A DNA stretch of 64,000 nt from Bactericera cockerelli. Lineage: Eukaryota > Arthropoda > Insecta > Hemiptera > Triozidae. The stretch covers positions 33,497,453 through 33,561,452 of the forward strand of contig CM044961.1 in NCBI GenBank assembly GCA_024516035.1, given 5' to 3'. Positions 31,769-42,018 of the stretch are shown one piece after another. A program made the position numbers and the translations under genes. Each line of letters begins with the position of its first letter. The stretch's first letter is position 1. Under the pieces are notes generated by a model, which was not told the origin of the DNA, ran no database searches, and saw only the letters and a list, made by a program, of their open reading frames with translations.

Positions 31769-32121
31769 ATAAGTTAAATTTACTTTACAACTTAATATTA
31801 ATAAAGATGTATTGAAAATATGCATCTTTTTTCTTTTAAAATGAATATTTATAGAGATCTAATGAAAATAGGCATCTTTTTCTTCAAGGCCGACTCGTAT
31901 TGTGAGAAGCAATTAAAGATTATGGAATAGATTAATTTAGAATAATAATTAAATTAAAGCAAATTACCATCGATAGCGAAATCCGACATTACACGGAATG
32001 GGGTTAAGGATTCATACGGAGACAGGTTCTCGGCACGATTTGCTTTGAATGAATGTTGCATGAATGACGTTTTACGTCGAATATCAATGAAAGTTACAGA
32101 GAGTCACTCAAAGTATTATCA
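31769..32121. other. Unassigned AT-rich stretch
   Basis: Two similar segments (AAAATATGCATCTTTTTTCT and AAAATAGGCATCTTTTTCTT) lie 50 bp apart. No gene recognised. Confidence 0.4.
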
Positions 32122-32303
32122 GCCAGCGTCGATGGCGCGATGAATGCACCGGTTCTCGTAGGATCACCAGCAACGTGCAGCAAAGTGAAGACATTCCGGC
32201 CCAACCCAGGCTGGGTTAGGGTAATGTGGGTAGCAGGTTTGTGAGTTTTCTACGAATTGAGGGTAACACCCCCGACTTGCAGTTGAAAGCGACGTTGAAC
32301 CCA
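32122..32303 (+). repeat. SINE B8 with internal deletion
   Basis: GCCAGCGTCGATGGCGCGAT, TGCACCGGTTCTCGTAGG, shortened 5S-like part, core CCAGGCTGGGTTAGGGTAAT, tail AGTTGAAAGCGACGTTGAAC. It is followed by poly-T instead of poly-A. Confidence 0.85.
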
Positions 32304-32436
32304 TTTTTTTTTTTTTTTTTTTTTAATGCTCTCGTAGTGAAAATACTGAGCAAAATCATGTTACTCTTATCTTATCTAAGTAGGTACCCATGAGTCCTAT
32401 ACCTAAATTGAAATCAAAAAACAAAATCATCCTCAC

Positions 32437-32510
32437 TGACGTAAGCAACGGCCAGCGAGGTTAGAACTTGGATGGGTGACCAAGTGACCATTCAAGACCT
32501 TCCACTCCTT
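32437..32510 (+). repeat. SINE B fragment, 5S-like head only
   Basis: GACGTAAGCAACGGCCAGCG, AGAACTTGGATGGGTGACCA. The rest is missing. Confidence 0.6.
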
Positions 32511-32574
32511 CCAGTATAAGGAATGACCACATATCATAACAATCCAAGTGCTAAAAGTAAAGGGACTTATTAGT

Positions 32575-32703
32575 CCGACCCAGCACCTAAATGGGAAGTA
32601 CTGTGTCACTTCTCACCCATCAGAGGGTAGACATACTACGGGATGGGCAAGCTAAAACACAAACCACAAGCGTCTACAGTAGCTCCTATCTCATGGCTAC
32701 GAG
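32575..32703 (+). repeat. SINE C6, 3' half
   Basis: GTCCGACCCAGCACCTAAAT, TCTCACCCATCAGAGGGTAG, CTCATGGCTACGAG. The head is absent. Confidence 0.75.
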
Positions 32704-33104
32704 AAAAAAAGATCTATTTAATATATTCTTGTTTGTGATCTTTCATCTAATTATATTGAAACCTTCATAATTGACTAAAGTGTCTCCAAGAATTTGACCT
32801 TGACGAAAACTTGCAAATCTCTGAGACAAGGTGATCAAATGAACTTTATCTGAGATTTGCATTATTTCATCTTCGAAACATGCTCTTGTCATTTTGTAAA
32901 GGTTTCATAATTAAATTTGAATTATAATCTGTTTTAATTATTTTTTCTTTAAAGATTATTGAAAGAAAAAGAGATGATTATTTTTCAGTCAGTCTTCAGC
33001 ATTCGAAAGGAAAAAGAATAATTACAAAAAGACGTAATTAATTTGTGAAAATGAAATAAATATTAATTTTAAACTCAATGTTTTTGTTGATGTTATGATT
33101 TTCA
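32704..33104. other. Unassigned AT-rich stretch
   Basis: No repeat family or gene recognised. Confidence 0.4.
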
Positions 33105-33465
33105 TGTTTTTCGCTCGATTTAAGTCTGATAAAATCTGTTATTGCTTTAGTCTGCTATTGCTTGTTTTAAGTCTGATTGAGTCTACTATTGCTTGTTTTA
33201 AGTCTGATTTAGTCTGCTATTGCTTATTTTAATTCTGATTTAGTCTGCTATTGCTTGTTTTAAGTCTGATAGAGTCTGCTATTGCTTGTTTTAAGTATGA
33301 TTGAGTCTACTATTGCTTGTTTTAAGTCTGATTTAGTCTGCTATTGCTTATTTTAATTCTGATTTAGTCTGCTATTGCTTGTTTTAAGTCTGATAGAGTC
33401 TGCTATTGCTTGTTTTAAGTCTAGTGGAGTCTGCTATTACTTGTTTTAAGTCTGATATAGTCTCG
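33105..33465. repeat. Minisatellite, 31-bp unit, about 11 copies
   Basis: The unit reads TCTGCTATTGCTTGTTTTAA plus GTCTGATNNAG. A run of four variants repeats as a block of 124 bp at 33165-33412, a higher-order pattern. Confidence 0.9.
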
Positions 33466-33678
33466 TGTTTCAATGAAATTCTCCACAAGATGACGTGGCT
33501 AATCTAACTGAAATATCTATGCAACCTCTCGGTGGTGAGCAATAATGATCCTAGATCATGAGATCATCCAGCTAGGATCAACTATTTGTTTGAAATAAGA
33601 TGGTTTGTTTTCTATACTTGTAAAATTGTTCTCATGTATGGATGTGTAATTTGTTATTTAGATATTGACTATGTTATT

Positions 33679-33774
33679 TACATATTGGCTATATACACTC
33701 AGATTTAATACATATTGGCTATATACACTTAGATTTAATACATATTGGCTATATACACTCAGATTTAATACAGA
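33679..33774. repeat. Tandem repeat, 30-bp unit, three copies
   Basis: TACATATTGGCTATATACAC plus TCAGATTTAA repeats three times with one substitution, plus a partial fourth. Confidence 0.9.
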
Positions 33775-33849
33775 TTTTATTTACAGTTCTATCGAATATA
33801 CAGGGTGGTTTTAAATTATTTGACCAAAATTCTAGGGATGATATTCTAT

Positions 33850-33904
33850 GTAGCTGCTGTTTTATGGCCACCAAATAAGGACGGCTGTGAATAACTCATT
33901 TTTA
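33850..33904 (+). repeat. SINE C 3' fragment
   Basis: TGTAGCTGCTGTTTTATGGC with CAAATAAGGACGGCTGTGAA and TAACTCATTTTT. Confidence 0.5.
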
Positions 33905-34064
33905 CTTTCCTTATCCTATCTATATTTTTTAATGGTACCTACCTGTACTTGTAAAGCGTATTTTTTTTTATATGAATATAACAATGGGGATAAAAAAAAA
34001 TCGAAAATAAAAGAAATAAAGTGAATAAAACGAATATTTTTCTCTTCTATTGCGATCTGGATGC

Positions 34065-34318
34065 AAATAGTTTCCACTGTCCGCCATTTTTAAAAATATT
34101 GCTTTCAGGCAAAAAAATAGTTTCCATTGTCCGCCATTTTTAAAAATATTGTTCTCAGACAAAATAATACTTTCCGTTGTCCGCCATTTTTAAAAATATT
34201 GTTCTCAGACAAAAAAAAAGTTTCCACTGTCCGCCATTTTTAAAAATATTGTTCTCAGACAAAATAATACTTTCCATTGTCCGCCATTTTTAAAAATATT
34301 GCTCTCAGGCAAAAATAT
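34065..34318. repeat. Tandem repeat, about 50-bp unit, five copies
   Basis: TTTCCACTGTCCGCCATTTT, then TAAAAATATTGTTCTCAGAC and a variable A-rich spacer. An overlapping frame is an artefact. Confidence 0.9.
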
Positions 34319-35554
34319 TGCTCTGAGTGGCTTTCCGGCCTTGTATATCAGATACCATCAGCCCTTCCCATCCAACCTTTTTTTTTTCCAATAACTTAAT
34401 TTATTTTATTTTAATATTCATACATATCCTTCATTTAATATTTAATAGTTACTGCAATCCAATGTACTTTTCAGTATGTGATGGATTGCAGAACCTCCTG
34501 CCCCACTTGAATCCATGCCTGGCACATGCTGGCCACTGGTCGTTGAACCGCGCGTATAACAGCACTGCAGCACCGGGCAGTGGATAGTTATTGGTCATTA
34601 TACCAAACCTGGAGCCCGAACCAACAGCCGAAGCGATCTAGCCTGGTCTCTCTCGTTATTTTCTAATTATCTATTAGACACTAGCTCCGTTCCCGCACTT
34701 GGTTCTCGCATAGGGTTCTCAAGCAACACAGCACTGCTTTGGATGTGGAAATATAGTTTTTTTTTTAATTTTTTAGGAAGAGTTGAGTATTTAGATATAT
34801 ATATTTATAACGAAACAGCCATGAACAACATCTTACCTAGATAGAAATATAAGTAAATTAATATAATAAGTATAAAAAAAGAAATTTAATAAGTATGGAA
34901 ATATAGTTATATTTTATTAAAGGAAGTCCAAGCTTACACCAAAACGTGTACAAAATGTAAGTTTTTTTATTTACTGATAAAATCACAGATTATTAATTTA
35001 ATTTAAAATCAATTAAGTGCTGAAAAGAGCCTTCAATACTTGTAGTGTTCCCGCACTGCACGGCAATTCAGATCCTTTGAAATAGAAAGGATTTGACTTT
35101 AGTTATATTTAATTGGTTAAATATAACTAAAGCCTAATTAAATAGAAATAAATCCCTAAAAGTACACATACACATAGCACTTTTGCTATGTGTACACAAA
35201 AGTACACATAGCAAAAAATGTGATTGACACTATTGACACAAGTACAATAACTATATTTCAAGATGCGAATGAGTCTGTTTATTTATGCTAACATCATAAG
35301 AGTCAGGACATCACACTTGACTTGATGTTTTACATAAACATCTTTCTTTAGTGTTCGATTAACATTTATTTCATCACGCATTCAAATTTGACTACAACAT
35401 CAAAGTGAGTTATTGACAAATGTTTATAATATTGGTTGAGCCAATTACCGTCATCATCATGAGATGGCGTTCATCTTCTTAAAGCACACGTCACACAACG
35501 CACTCTGATTGGTTATATAGGTATATCGTTCAAATTAACCTATCAGAGTGCATT
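34319..35554. other. Long stretch without recognised gene
   Basis: Contains a short palindrome at 35096-35128 (TTAGTTATATTTAATTGG and inverse) and another at 35163-35210 built on AAAAGTACACATAGCA. Neither belongs to a recognised family. The frame at 34327-34587 has no motif. Confidence 0.4.
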
Positions 35555-35747
35555 AACGTCGTTTTCCAACTGCATGGTCATATCAAGACGGGGGTGTTAC
35601 CCTCCATTCGCAGGAAACTCACAGATCTGCTACCCACATTAACCTCACCCAGCCTGGGTTGGGCAGGAATGCCAGCATCACGAAGTCTTCATCTCGCCGG
35701 ACGTTGCTAAACTTCGGTGATCCTACGAGAACCGATGCATTCAACGC
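35555..35747 (-). repeat. SINE B9, full length
   Basis: ACGTCGTTTTCCAACTGCAT, GGGTGTTACCCTCCATTCGC, CTCACCCAGCCTGGGTTGGG, antisense 5S-like head to GATGCATTCAACGCC. Confidence 0.85.
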
Positions 35748-35814
35748 CTTGTCCTCCCCTCTCCCTACTCACCCCCTACGCCTCACCTCTCTCTCCCTTT
35801 ATCCTCCTCTAATT

Positions 35815-36260
35815 ATTATTATTATACAATTTATTAGATATAAATGGACATATAACTATGTACAATACAAATAATTATTTTAACAATGAATACTTTCTTT
35901 ATTATAGAATAAGGAAAGTAAAAAAGTGGAAACAACATATACAATAAAAATTAAAAAGAATAGAAGAATATATAAAAACATATGTCCTAACTAAAGGGCG
36001 GGGTTATTGCCTATGGCAATCTCTTCCACCCAACCCTTTAACTGCATAATCTCTTGCATTTCAAGGCCTAACATATTGCACAAAACTTCCGAGCATTCTC
36101 TGTGTCCCGGTATGTCCAGCTGCATACTCTCTCTAATACAACTTTTACCTGATATAGGTTTGGAATGCCATATAGTGAACACACCTTGAAGTCTCTATCC
36201 ATGTTTTTGCATGTCCAGATGATATGCAATAAAATATGCTAAGTTGCTTACCACGTTAAA
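35815..36260 (-). mobile_element. LINE 3' end (family H), longest copy
   Basis: On the minus strand a 63-codon frame (35991-36182) ends in GWVEEIAIGNNPAL before a stop, then a 3' UTR. Copies at 41620 and 56268 share GGGCGGGGTTATTGCC and GGCAATCTCTTCCACC in the same orientation. The frame upstream is broken, so this is a decayed 5'-truncated copy. Which LINE family it belongs to is not clear from so little protein. Confidence 0.5.
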
Positions 36261-36460
36261 TAATCATAGCACCTTATTTATACCCGATTAGGACTATTAT
36301 AAGTCCCATTATTCCAGCAGTAAGCCCAAGACGTATTATGATGTTGTAAAAATCCCAAATGGGAGGATAACTTGTCATGTCCAGACTGGGTTTTGAACCC
36401 GCGACCTCTGGAATCTCTGGATTCACAGAGTGCCGCCTTTACCACTGAGCTACTGGGACA
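36261..36460 (-). repeat. SINE F4, full length
   Basis: TAGCACCTTATTTATACCCG, GTCCCATTATTCCAGCAGTA, ATAACTTGTCATGTCCAGAC, then the head to CTGAGCTACTGGGACA. Confidence 0.85.
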
Positions 36461-36600
36461 GACTAAATAGACCTATCTCTCTAACTAACTCAAGAAAATA
36501 TGCCAAATCTATCAATAAATTGATTTTTATTGGTTTAACACTGTTAAAAAATAGACAATGGTATGCTCAAAAAGAAAGCATTTTAAATAATGCTTACATA

Positions 36601-36893
36601 TCGCGATTAGCTCGGTGGTTAAGCACTCTCGCTTGCCATGCGGAAGGTCCCGGGTTTGACCCCCAGAGTCGGCAAATACAGTTGTTAGTAAGGAAATAAG
36701 GGATTCCTTCCGGTGTGCTCTTGACCCAGCACCTCAATGTTAAGTATTATATCACTTCTCGCCCATCAGAGGGTAGGCATACTATGGGATAGGGAAGCTA
36801 CAACACAGATCAAGACTCTACAGTAGCTCCTGTTTCATGGCTACGAAATAAAAAGGCTGTGAAACACTCATCTTTTTTTTTTTAAAAAAAAAA
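36601..36893 (+). repeat. SINE C4, full length, poly-A tail
   Basis: TCGCGATTAGCTCGGTGGTT, CTTGCCATGCGGAAGGTCCC, ATTCCTTCCGGTGTGCTC, CATGGCTACGAAATAAAAAG. Confidence 0.85.
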
Positions 36894-37302
36894 ACACCTT
36901 AAATGCTTCTTCCAACTCTCTATTTCTTGTCATAGGGGAAATTGAACTAGATCAGGATATATTTACTAGAAATCACAGAACCGCAAGTCAATATTTAAAC
37001 CAAGATCAATCTTATTTTTTTTTTTTTTTTTTTTACAGAATTATTTCATAATATTTATGTTGTAATTTTTTTGTAATTTTGTAATTTTGACTTTATTTAT
37101 TTTTTCAGGTTTGTACAATTTTTCCTTAATGCTAATATAAAAATAGACAATTATATTTAGTCATAATAATCAATTGAACAAAAAAAATGTATGGGTATGG
37201 TAATTTATAACATCAAAAGTCTATTCTATTCTCACTAAGATCTTCCATAAGGAAGATCTTGTATTGAGAATAGAACTAGGTTTCATACATACTATATCTT
37301 TT

Positions 37303-37338
<36 letters not shown>

Positions 37339-37597
37339 ATTATCTTCTGTTTGTATTCTTTCTTTTGTGTATTTTAGTTTTCTGCTCATTTATTTTGACT
37401 TATTTTTATTTTTCACTCTTTTTCTCTCATTCACTTCTATATGCATTCTTAATTGTATTCATTTTAGTTTTTTATTCTTTTTTTTTTGCCTTCGTATGAT
37501 TTTTTTTTCTTTTTTCCTCTCATCTTTACACACATCTTCCTCTATTTTTAGTACCCATGTATTGTTTTTTTTATTATGATTTATAATTTTTTTTAGA
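36894..37597. other. Pyrimidine- and AT-rich stretch before a LINE ORF1
   Basis: (CT)n runs at 37310-37336 and T-rich sequence to the LINE frame. A 21-bp-scale dyad (AAGATCTTCC with GGAAGATCTT) occurs at 37240-37261. Confidence 0.45.
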
Positions 37598-38312
37598 TGA
37601 GCTGAAGGAAGAAAATAGAGAAAACACAAATAGGATGGAAGAAAAAATAAATGAAGTATTAGAAAAGATGATAGAGGCCCAAAATAATTATGAAATAATT
37701 CTATCAAAACATGAAGAACTAGCTAAGGAAAACGAACAACTTAAAATTACCATAACAGAAATGAAGGAAAATTATGACCATAAAATAGATGCTTTGGAAA
37801 ATAGGTCCAGAATTTGTAACATTGAAATTAAAAATGTACCAGAAACGAGAGGCGAAGACGTAGTACACATAGTCAAGGAGATTGGTGCGGTGATAGGGAT
37901 GAATAATATCCAGGAGGGTGATATCCAGGTAGCCCATAGAGTGGACTCCCTGAATAAAGAAAGAGGAAAACGCCCTATAATTGTCCACATGGCCTCTAGA
38001 TATCTCCGAAACAAATGGCTCCAAAATTATAAAATTTACAGAAAACAAAATAACGAATTTAATGCCAAACACATCAATGTGACTTTTCCCGACATTCCTG
38101 TCTATCTTAACGAACATCTAACAACTAATATGAAAATTCTATTGAACGAAACTAAGAAATTTGCAAAAGAAAATAATATTAAATATGTTTGGACAAAAGA
38201 TGGATTCATACTCATTAAAAAAAATGATGATGACGAAAAATTTGTTAAAAAAATAAGCTCAAAAAGAGAATTGGAAAATTACAAAAAAAATTCACAAAAT
38301 TTTCAAAAGTAA
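37598..38312 (+). pseudogene. LINE ORF1, coiled coil plus FP-C-like domain, 5'-truncated
   Basis: The frame is already open at 37598 (DELKEENREN) and runs to TAA; the first ATG is 37635. Residues 1-60 are a Glu/Lys/Asn-rich coiled coil. LENRSRICNIEIKNVPETRG starts the domain shared with the baculovirus FP protein C-terminus, found in ORF1 of many arthropod LINEs. It continues through VAHRVDSLNKERGKRPIIVH and KYVWTKDGFILIKKN. Known ORF1 role: RNA binding and chaperoning in the retroelement particle. The N-terminal region (often a PHD or zinc finger) is missing. Confidence 0.8.
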
Positions 38313-38666
38313 ATAAGAAAAAAAATTCTCCCGAATATTCAAAACTCCTCTCACTGAACCATCCCCATAAAAAGAAAGCAAATTCGAAATGTTCATTCAT
38401 TCAAGCAACTCATACTACCCAATATATTCTTCAAACCAAACCTTATCTACAATACTATGCAATCTATGCATGTACCTATCTAATTATGTCATGTACAATA
38501 TACGTTACTCTATATTACTCTACAATTATTTCACTTTTCATATGCAGTACCATCTACGTTCCTTTCCAAATCATCCTCCGAATAATACCAAATTTTATAC
38601 CAACTATTATCAATACATTAATACATTGTAAATGCGTTAGTGATTTTATCCTACTCCCAAATAAAA

Positions 38667-39005
38667 ATGAGCCCTAACAACCCAAATTTTAAAATAATTT
38701 ATGAAGAGGATGAAGCAAAAGAAGGAAACGTAGACGGTTGTATTGAGTTTTTAAGAGGTAAACAGACAGATCTCAGGATATTCCACATGAATGTTTGCAG
38801 TATAAACAAAAAACACGATGAACTTACAGTTCTTTTTGAAACACTTAGAGATTTTGACTGTATCATATTATCAGAAGCACATATTAAAAATAAAGATTTA
38901 AACATTCAGAGTTTTTCTTTAAATGATTTTGACATTCACTACACAAAAAACAACACTAGAAAAACTGATGGATTAATTATATACGTAAGAAAAATAGCTA
39001 GCTAG
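38667..39005 (+). pseudogene. LINE ORF2, endonuclease N-terminus only
   Basis: ATG at 38667 opens MSPNNPNF, then LRIFHMNVCSINKKHDEL, DFDCIILSEAHIK and GLIIYVRK, the first third of an AP endonuclease domain. It stops at TAG (39003) and the sequence after 38998 no longer matches any endonuclease or RT. This is the second frame of the LINE whose ORF1 ends at 38312. The element is therefore cut in its ORF2, unlike the usual 5' truncation. It fits the CR1/L2/Jockey group in general form. Confidence 0.75.
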
Positions 39006-39493
39006 TTACAATAATGTTGCAATATGGCCTTTGGCATTTGAAACAGGTTTTGCATACTATGCTAGGTGCTCGCTTAGATATCTAAGGAGTGGGTTGGTTG
39101 TGTGCCGAAGGCAATAGCCACTATTCAACCCTTCCTGACAGCATGGTTTATGCCTTTTATCGACAATGATTTATAGATGAAACATTAAATGACCTTGGAA
39201 CATTAGTTTAACTTATTTAATATTAAGTGACCTTGAAAGTGCGTGTGATGACCTTGAAGAAAAGATTCCTTTCAATGTGAGAGCATTTTCCTAGCTTACT
39301 GTTGCCTACCTTTCATTTCCCGACAGTAGTCAGGAAAATGTTTTCCCTGAACTATTTTTCATTTTCTTCTTCTTCTTTTAAATACTCTGTCTTATACCGC
39401 TCAAGCAGGGTCCACGTTCTTCAACCTCATGGTTGAGGTTGATTGGTTTTGGCACATTTTTTTTAGGGCTGGATGTACTTCCTAACGCCAACG
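39006..39493. other. Stretch after the LINE fragment, unassigned
   Basis: CCGAAGGCAATAGCCACTAT and TCAACCCTTCCTGACAG at 39100-39145 resemble the family H 3' end, so part may be the 3' end of the LINE after an internal deletion. Remaining sequence is unassigned. Confidence 0.35.
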
Positions 39494-39648
39494 ATTCTAT
39501 TTGATTTGACGTCCTTTATTAGGACGCGGGTTTTACCCTCCATTCGCTGGGAATCGTAACACCTACCCACATTAACCTCACCCAGCCTGGGTAGGGCCGG
39601 AAACGCCAGTCTCACTTATACAGAGGGAACAGAATTTTCTGTGTGAAT
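39494..39648 (-). repeat. SINE A6, core and part of head side
   Basis: ATTTGACGTCCTTTATTAGG, CCTCCATTCGCTGGGAATCG, CTCACCCAGCCTGGGTAGGG, GGAACAGAATTTTCTGTGTG. Confidence 0.8.
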
Positions 39649-39689
39649 TTTTATATGAAAAAAAGTAATTCATGTGTTTCTTCGTGTTA

Positions 39690-39974
39690 TTTTGTTATTT
39701 AGGTAAATCACAAAAAGTTTAGTGGGTAACGCAGAATTACAGGACTTTTCTGTATCTTTAATATTCTAATATCTTATTTTTTGCCTATAATTGCACCACT
39801 GGTAGCAGCTCTCATTTAAGCAGCTACTCATTTTCAGTAGCTGCTTTAATGTGAGATATAACGAGACCCCGGACATCCAAGTACAATGCAGAAAAAAAGT
39901 CTGCCCTGCTAGGGATCGAACCCACGTCATCATGCATGCAAGTCTAGTACGCTACCCACTTAGTCACGGTGACT
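39690..39974 (-). repeat. SINE G6, full length
   Basis: AGTGGGTAACGCAGAATTAC, TTGCACCACTGGTAGCAGCT, then the head with GGGATCGAACCCACGTCATC and GCTACCCACTTAGTCACGGT. Confidence 0.85.
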
Positions 39975-39992
39975 ACTATCATTATGTATTTC

Positions 39993-40003
39993 AATTAAAC
40001 TGT
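39993..40003 (+). repeat. Target-site duplication, left copy
   Basis: AATTAAACTGT is repeated exactly at 40311-40321, flanking the retro-inserted RLE LINE fragment. Confidence 0.85.
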
Positions 40004-40310
40004 ATAATGGAGGATTATCATTTTATTCTATTTGCTGTCGAATCAATGGGGCCCTGGTGTGAGGCAGCGAAAAAATTCACAAAAGATCTGGGTGACCGCC
40101 TCACATCAGTAACCGGAGACAGAAGAAGCAGGGCCTTTCTGGATCAAAGAATATCCATCGCCATCCAGAAAGGCAATGCAGCATGCGTCATGGGGACGTT
40201 GCCAAGCTGTTCCAAAATGGAAGAGATATTTTATTTGTAATATTTTATTTGTAACATTTTAGAAAATTTTAAATAAAATATACATTGTTTTGTAATGTGT
40301 AAAAAAAAAT
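40004..40310 (+). pseudogene. 5'-truncated RLE-type LINE copy with target duplication
   Basis: The coding part (to TAA at 40238-40240) reads HFILFAVESMGPWCEAAKKF, then FLDQRISIAIQKGNAA. It aligns with the C-terminus of the element at 58965 (FIPFAVETMGSLGAEA, YLSQRISLAIQRGNAA). About 70 bp of 3' UTR and a run of nine A follow. The exact 11-bp duplication AATTAAACTGT on both sides proves a single insertion by retrotransposition. The 3' UTR differs from that of the 58965 copy, so it comes from another subfamily. Confidence 0.85.
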
Positions 40311-40362
40311 AATTAAACTGTCAGTGTAAAAGATCAGTCCAAAGTTTCCCATATAATTCATC

Positions 40363-40774
40363 TTCATAAGGTGGCGTCATCGTGAACGATGGTAGCCAGA
40401 CAGTGGAGGAATGACTCAGCACTTCTACCACTGCCTTTACAAGGAGGCTAATAATTGACAAAGGCCCCTAGAACCAAGCCAATGCTGGTACTCCCTGTTT
40501 ATAGTCCCCCAGCCAGACTGCTGGTCTACTCCCTGTTTATAGTCCCCCAGCCAGACTGCTGGTCTACTCCCTGTTTATAGTCCCCCAGCCAGACTGTTAA
40601 TCTACTCCCTCTTTATAGTCCCCCAGCCAGACTGCTGGTCTACTCCCTGTTTATATTCTCCTCCTGACAGACTACTAATCCAGACCCTGTTTATAGTCCC
40701 AATAATTTAATTATTTCTATTTTTTATTTTTGTTCACAGGTATGTATGTGTTTCCGAGTCCACATTTCGGGCAA
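40363..40774 (+). repeat. Repeat K1 with internal 38-bp minisatellite (five to six units)
   Basis: Flank TGGCGTCATCGTGAACGATG, GACAGTGGAGGAATGACTCA, then tandem units CTACTCCCTGTTTATAGTCC plus CCCAGCCAGACTGCTGGT from about 40488 to 40690. The right flank TTTAATTATTTCTATTTTTT with GTTCACAGGTATGTATGTGT is shared with K4. No ORF and no terminal inverted repeat seen. Confidence 0.85.
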
Positions 40775-40887
40775 CTTCAACACGAGTGCACCGAAAGGTA
40801 TCCCTTACAAACAGGCTCGGGGTATTGAACCCGGAACCTTCCGCACGGCAGACGAGTGCTTTTCCACCAAGCTAATCGTGCGCTCAA
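40775..40887 (-). repeat. SINE C7, head region
   Basis: CAACACGAGTGCACCGAAAG, TATTGAACCCGGAACCTTCC, AAGCTAATCGTGCGCTC. It follows directly on repeat K1; the same junction is seen after K4. Confidence 0.7.
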
Positions 40888-41059
40888 AATATCATATTTG
40901 TCATCACAATCGAGATATCTCAACTACTCAAACTCGCTTTACTAAATATTCATACAATCTTTGTGTGTCTGTGTGTGTCATACAATCATAAAATGTATCT
41001 TTAGGCAAACATCACGAGATGTCAGCTGTTGTTGTTATTAATAAATAAAAATTAATTAC

Positions 41060-41302
41060 TAGGGACTCAAAACACCGACCTCCAAGTTACAAGTCCGTGC
41101 ATTGTTAGTCAAGTGGTTAACGCGCTAGTCCGGTAATCCAGGTAGCGTAGGGATCCGTTGGTTCGAATCCCACTGAGGGTTAGGTGGTAGAAAATGCTGT
41201 GAGCATTAACCTCGCCTGGTGGTTACCTTCCACTAAAGAGTATTATTATTATAATTCCGCCGTCTTATCGATTTCGCGACTGAGGTCGGTCGTTCGCCAT
41301 TG
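41060..41302 (-). repeat. SINE E, split by SINE D3
   Basis: CACCGACCTCCAAGTTACAA ends at 41096 and CCGCCGTCTTATCGATTTCG resumes at 41257, to GACTGAGGTCGGTC. Removing 41097-41256 restores a continuous E head. Confidence 0.75.
41097..41256 (+). repeat. SINE D3 inserted in SINE E
   Basis: GTGCATTGTTAGTCAAGTGG, TAGTCCGGTAATCCAGGTAG, TTGGTTCGAATCCCACTGAG. About 60 bp after the B-box are missing compared with D2. It ends in (TTA)n. Confidence 0.85.
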
Positions 41303-41619
41303 TAATGTAGCGTGTTGTGTTTCGATAGCCATCCGCTAGTCAGGCGATTGTATATGAAGACAATAAGCGATAAAGCCAAAACTTGGCAGTCAGCTTTATC
41401 GTTTTGCCTGGGACATTGACTTGGCGTGACCTTGCTAGTGCTGTCCGTATATTACTGATTCAGTTGCTTGTTATGCTTGTAAAACCTCATGTTGTATAGG
41501 TGTTCAACTGATCACTATTATTACTGTTATTATTATTATTATTTCCTTTTATCTCTCATATTACAATGGTATGTTACATTTTGAATCTATATGGGCTATT
41601 TTCACAGCAAACTATTATT

Positions 41620-41782
41620 ATTATGAAATGCTTTATTAGATACAAAGACATACCTATATATGCACAACACAAATAATTATTATACAATAAAATGGAAAGA
41701 AACAGATAAATACAATGTCCTAGCTAAAGGGCGGGGTTATTGCCTGTGGCAATCTCTTCCACCGAACCCTTATTTTTTTGTT
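41620..41782 (-). mobile_element. LINE 3' end fragment (family H)
   Basis: GCTTTATTAGATACAAAGAC, AACACAAATAATTATTATAC, CTAGCTAAAGGGCGGGGTTA, GGCAATCTCTTCCACC, matching 35815 and 56268. Confidence 0.65.
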
Positions 41783-41811
41783 CCTTGGTTTTATACAATC
41801 CTTGTGAAATA

Positions 41812-42018
41812 TGCACTGGTAGTCAAGTGGTTAACGTGCTAGTCTGGTAATCCAGGTAGCTTAGGGATCCGTTGGTACGGATCCCACCGATTCCATGATT
41901 TTTTCCTAATTAATTTGAGTTTCTGACCACATAATAATAAGACTCTGAAGGTAAGGTGGTAGAAAATGCTTTGAGCTTTAACCTCGCCTTGTGGTTAACT
42001 TCCACTAAAGAGTGTTTG
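41812..42018 (+). repeat. SINE D4
   Basis: TGCACTGGTAGTCAAGTGGT, AACGTGCTAGTCTGGTAATC, then ACCACATAATAATAAGACTC and CTTCCACTAAAGAGTG. Confidence 0.85.

Noticed and set aside
33105..33465. CRISPR-like array
   Set aside because: The units are contiguous with no unique spacers, and the genome is eukaryotic.
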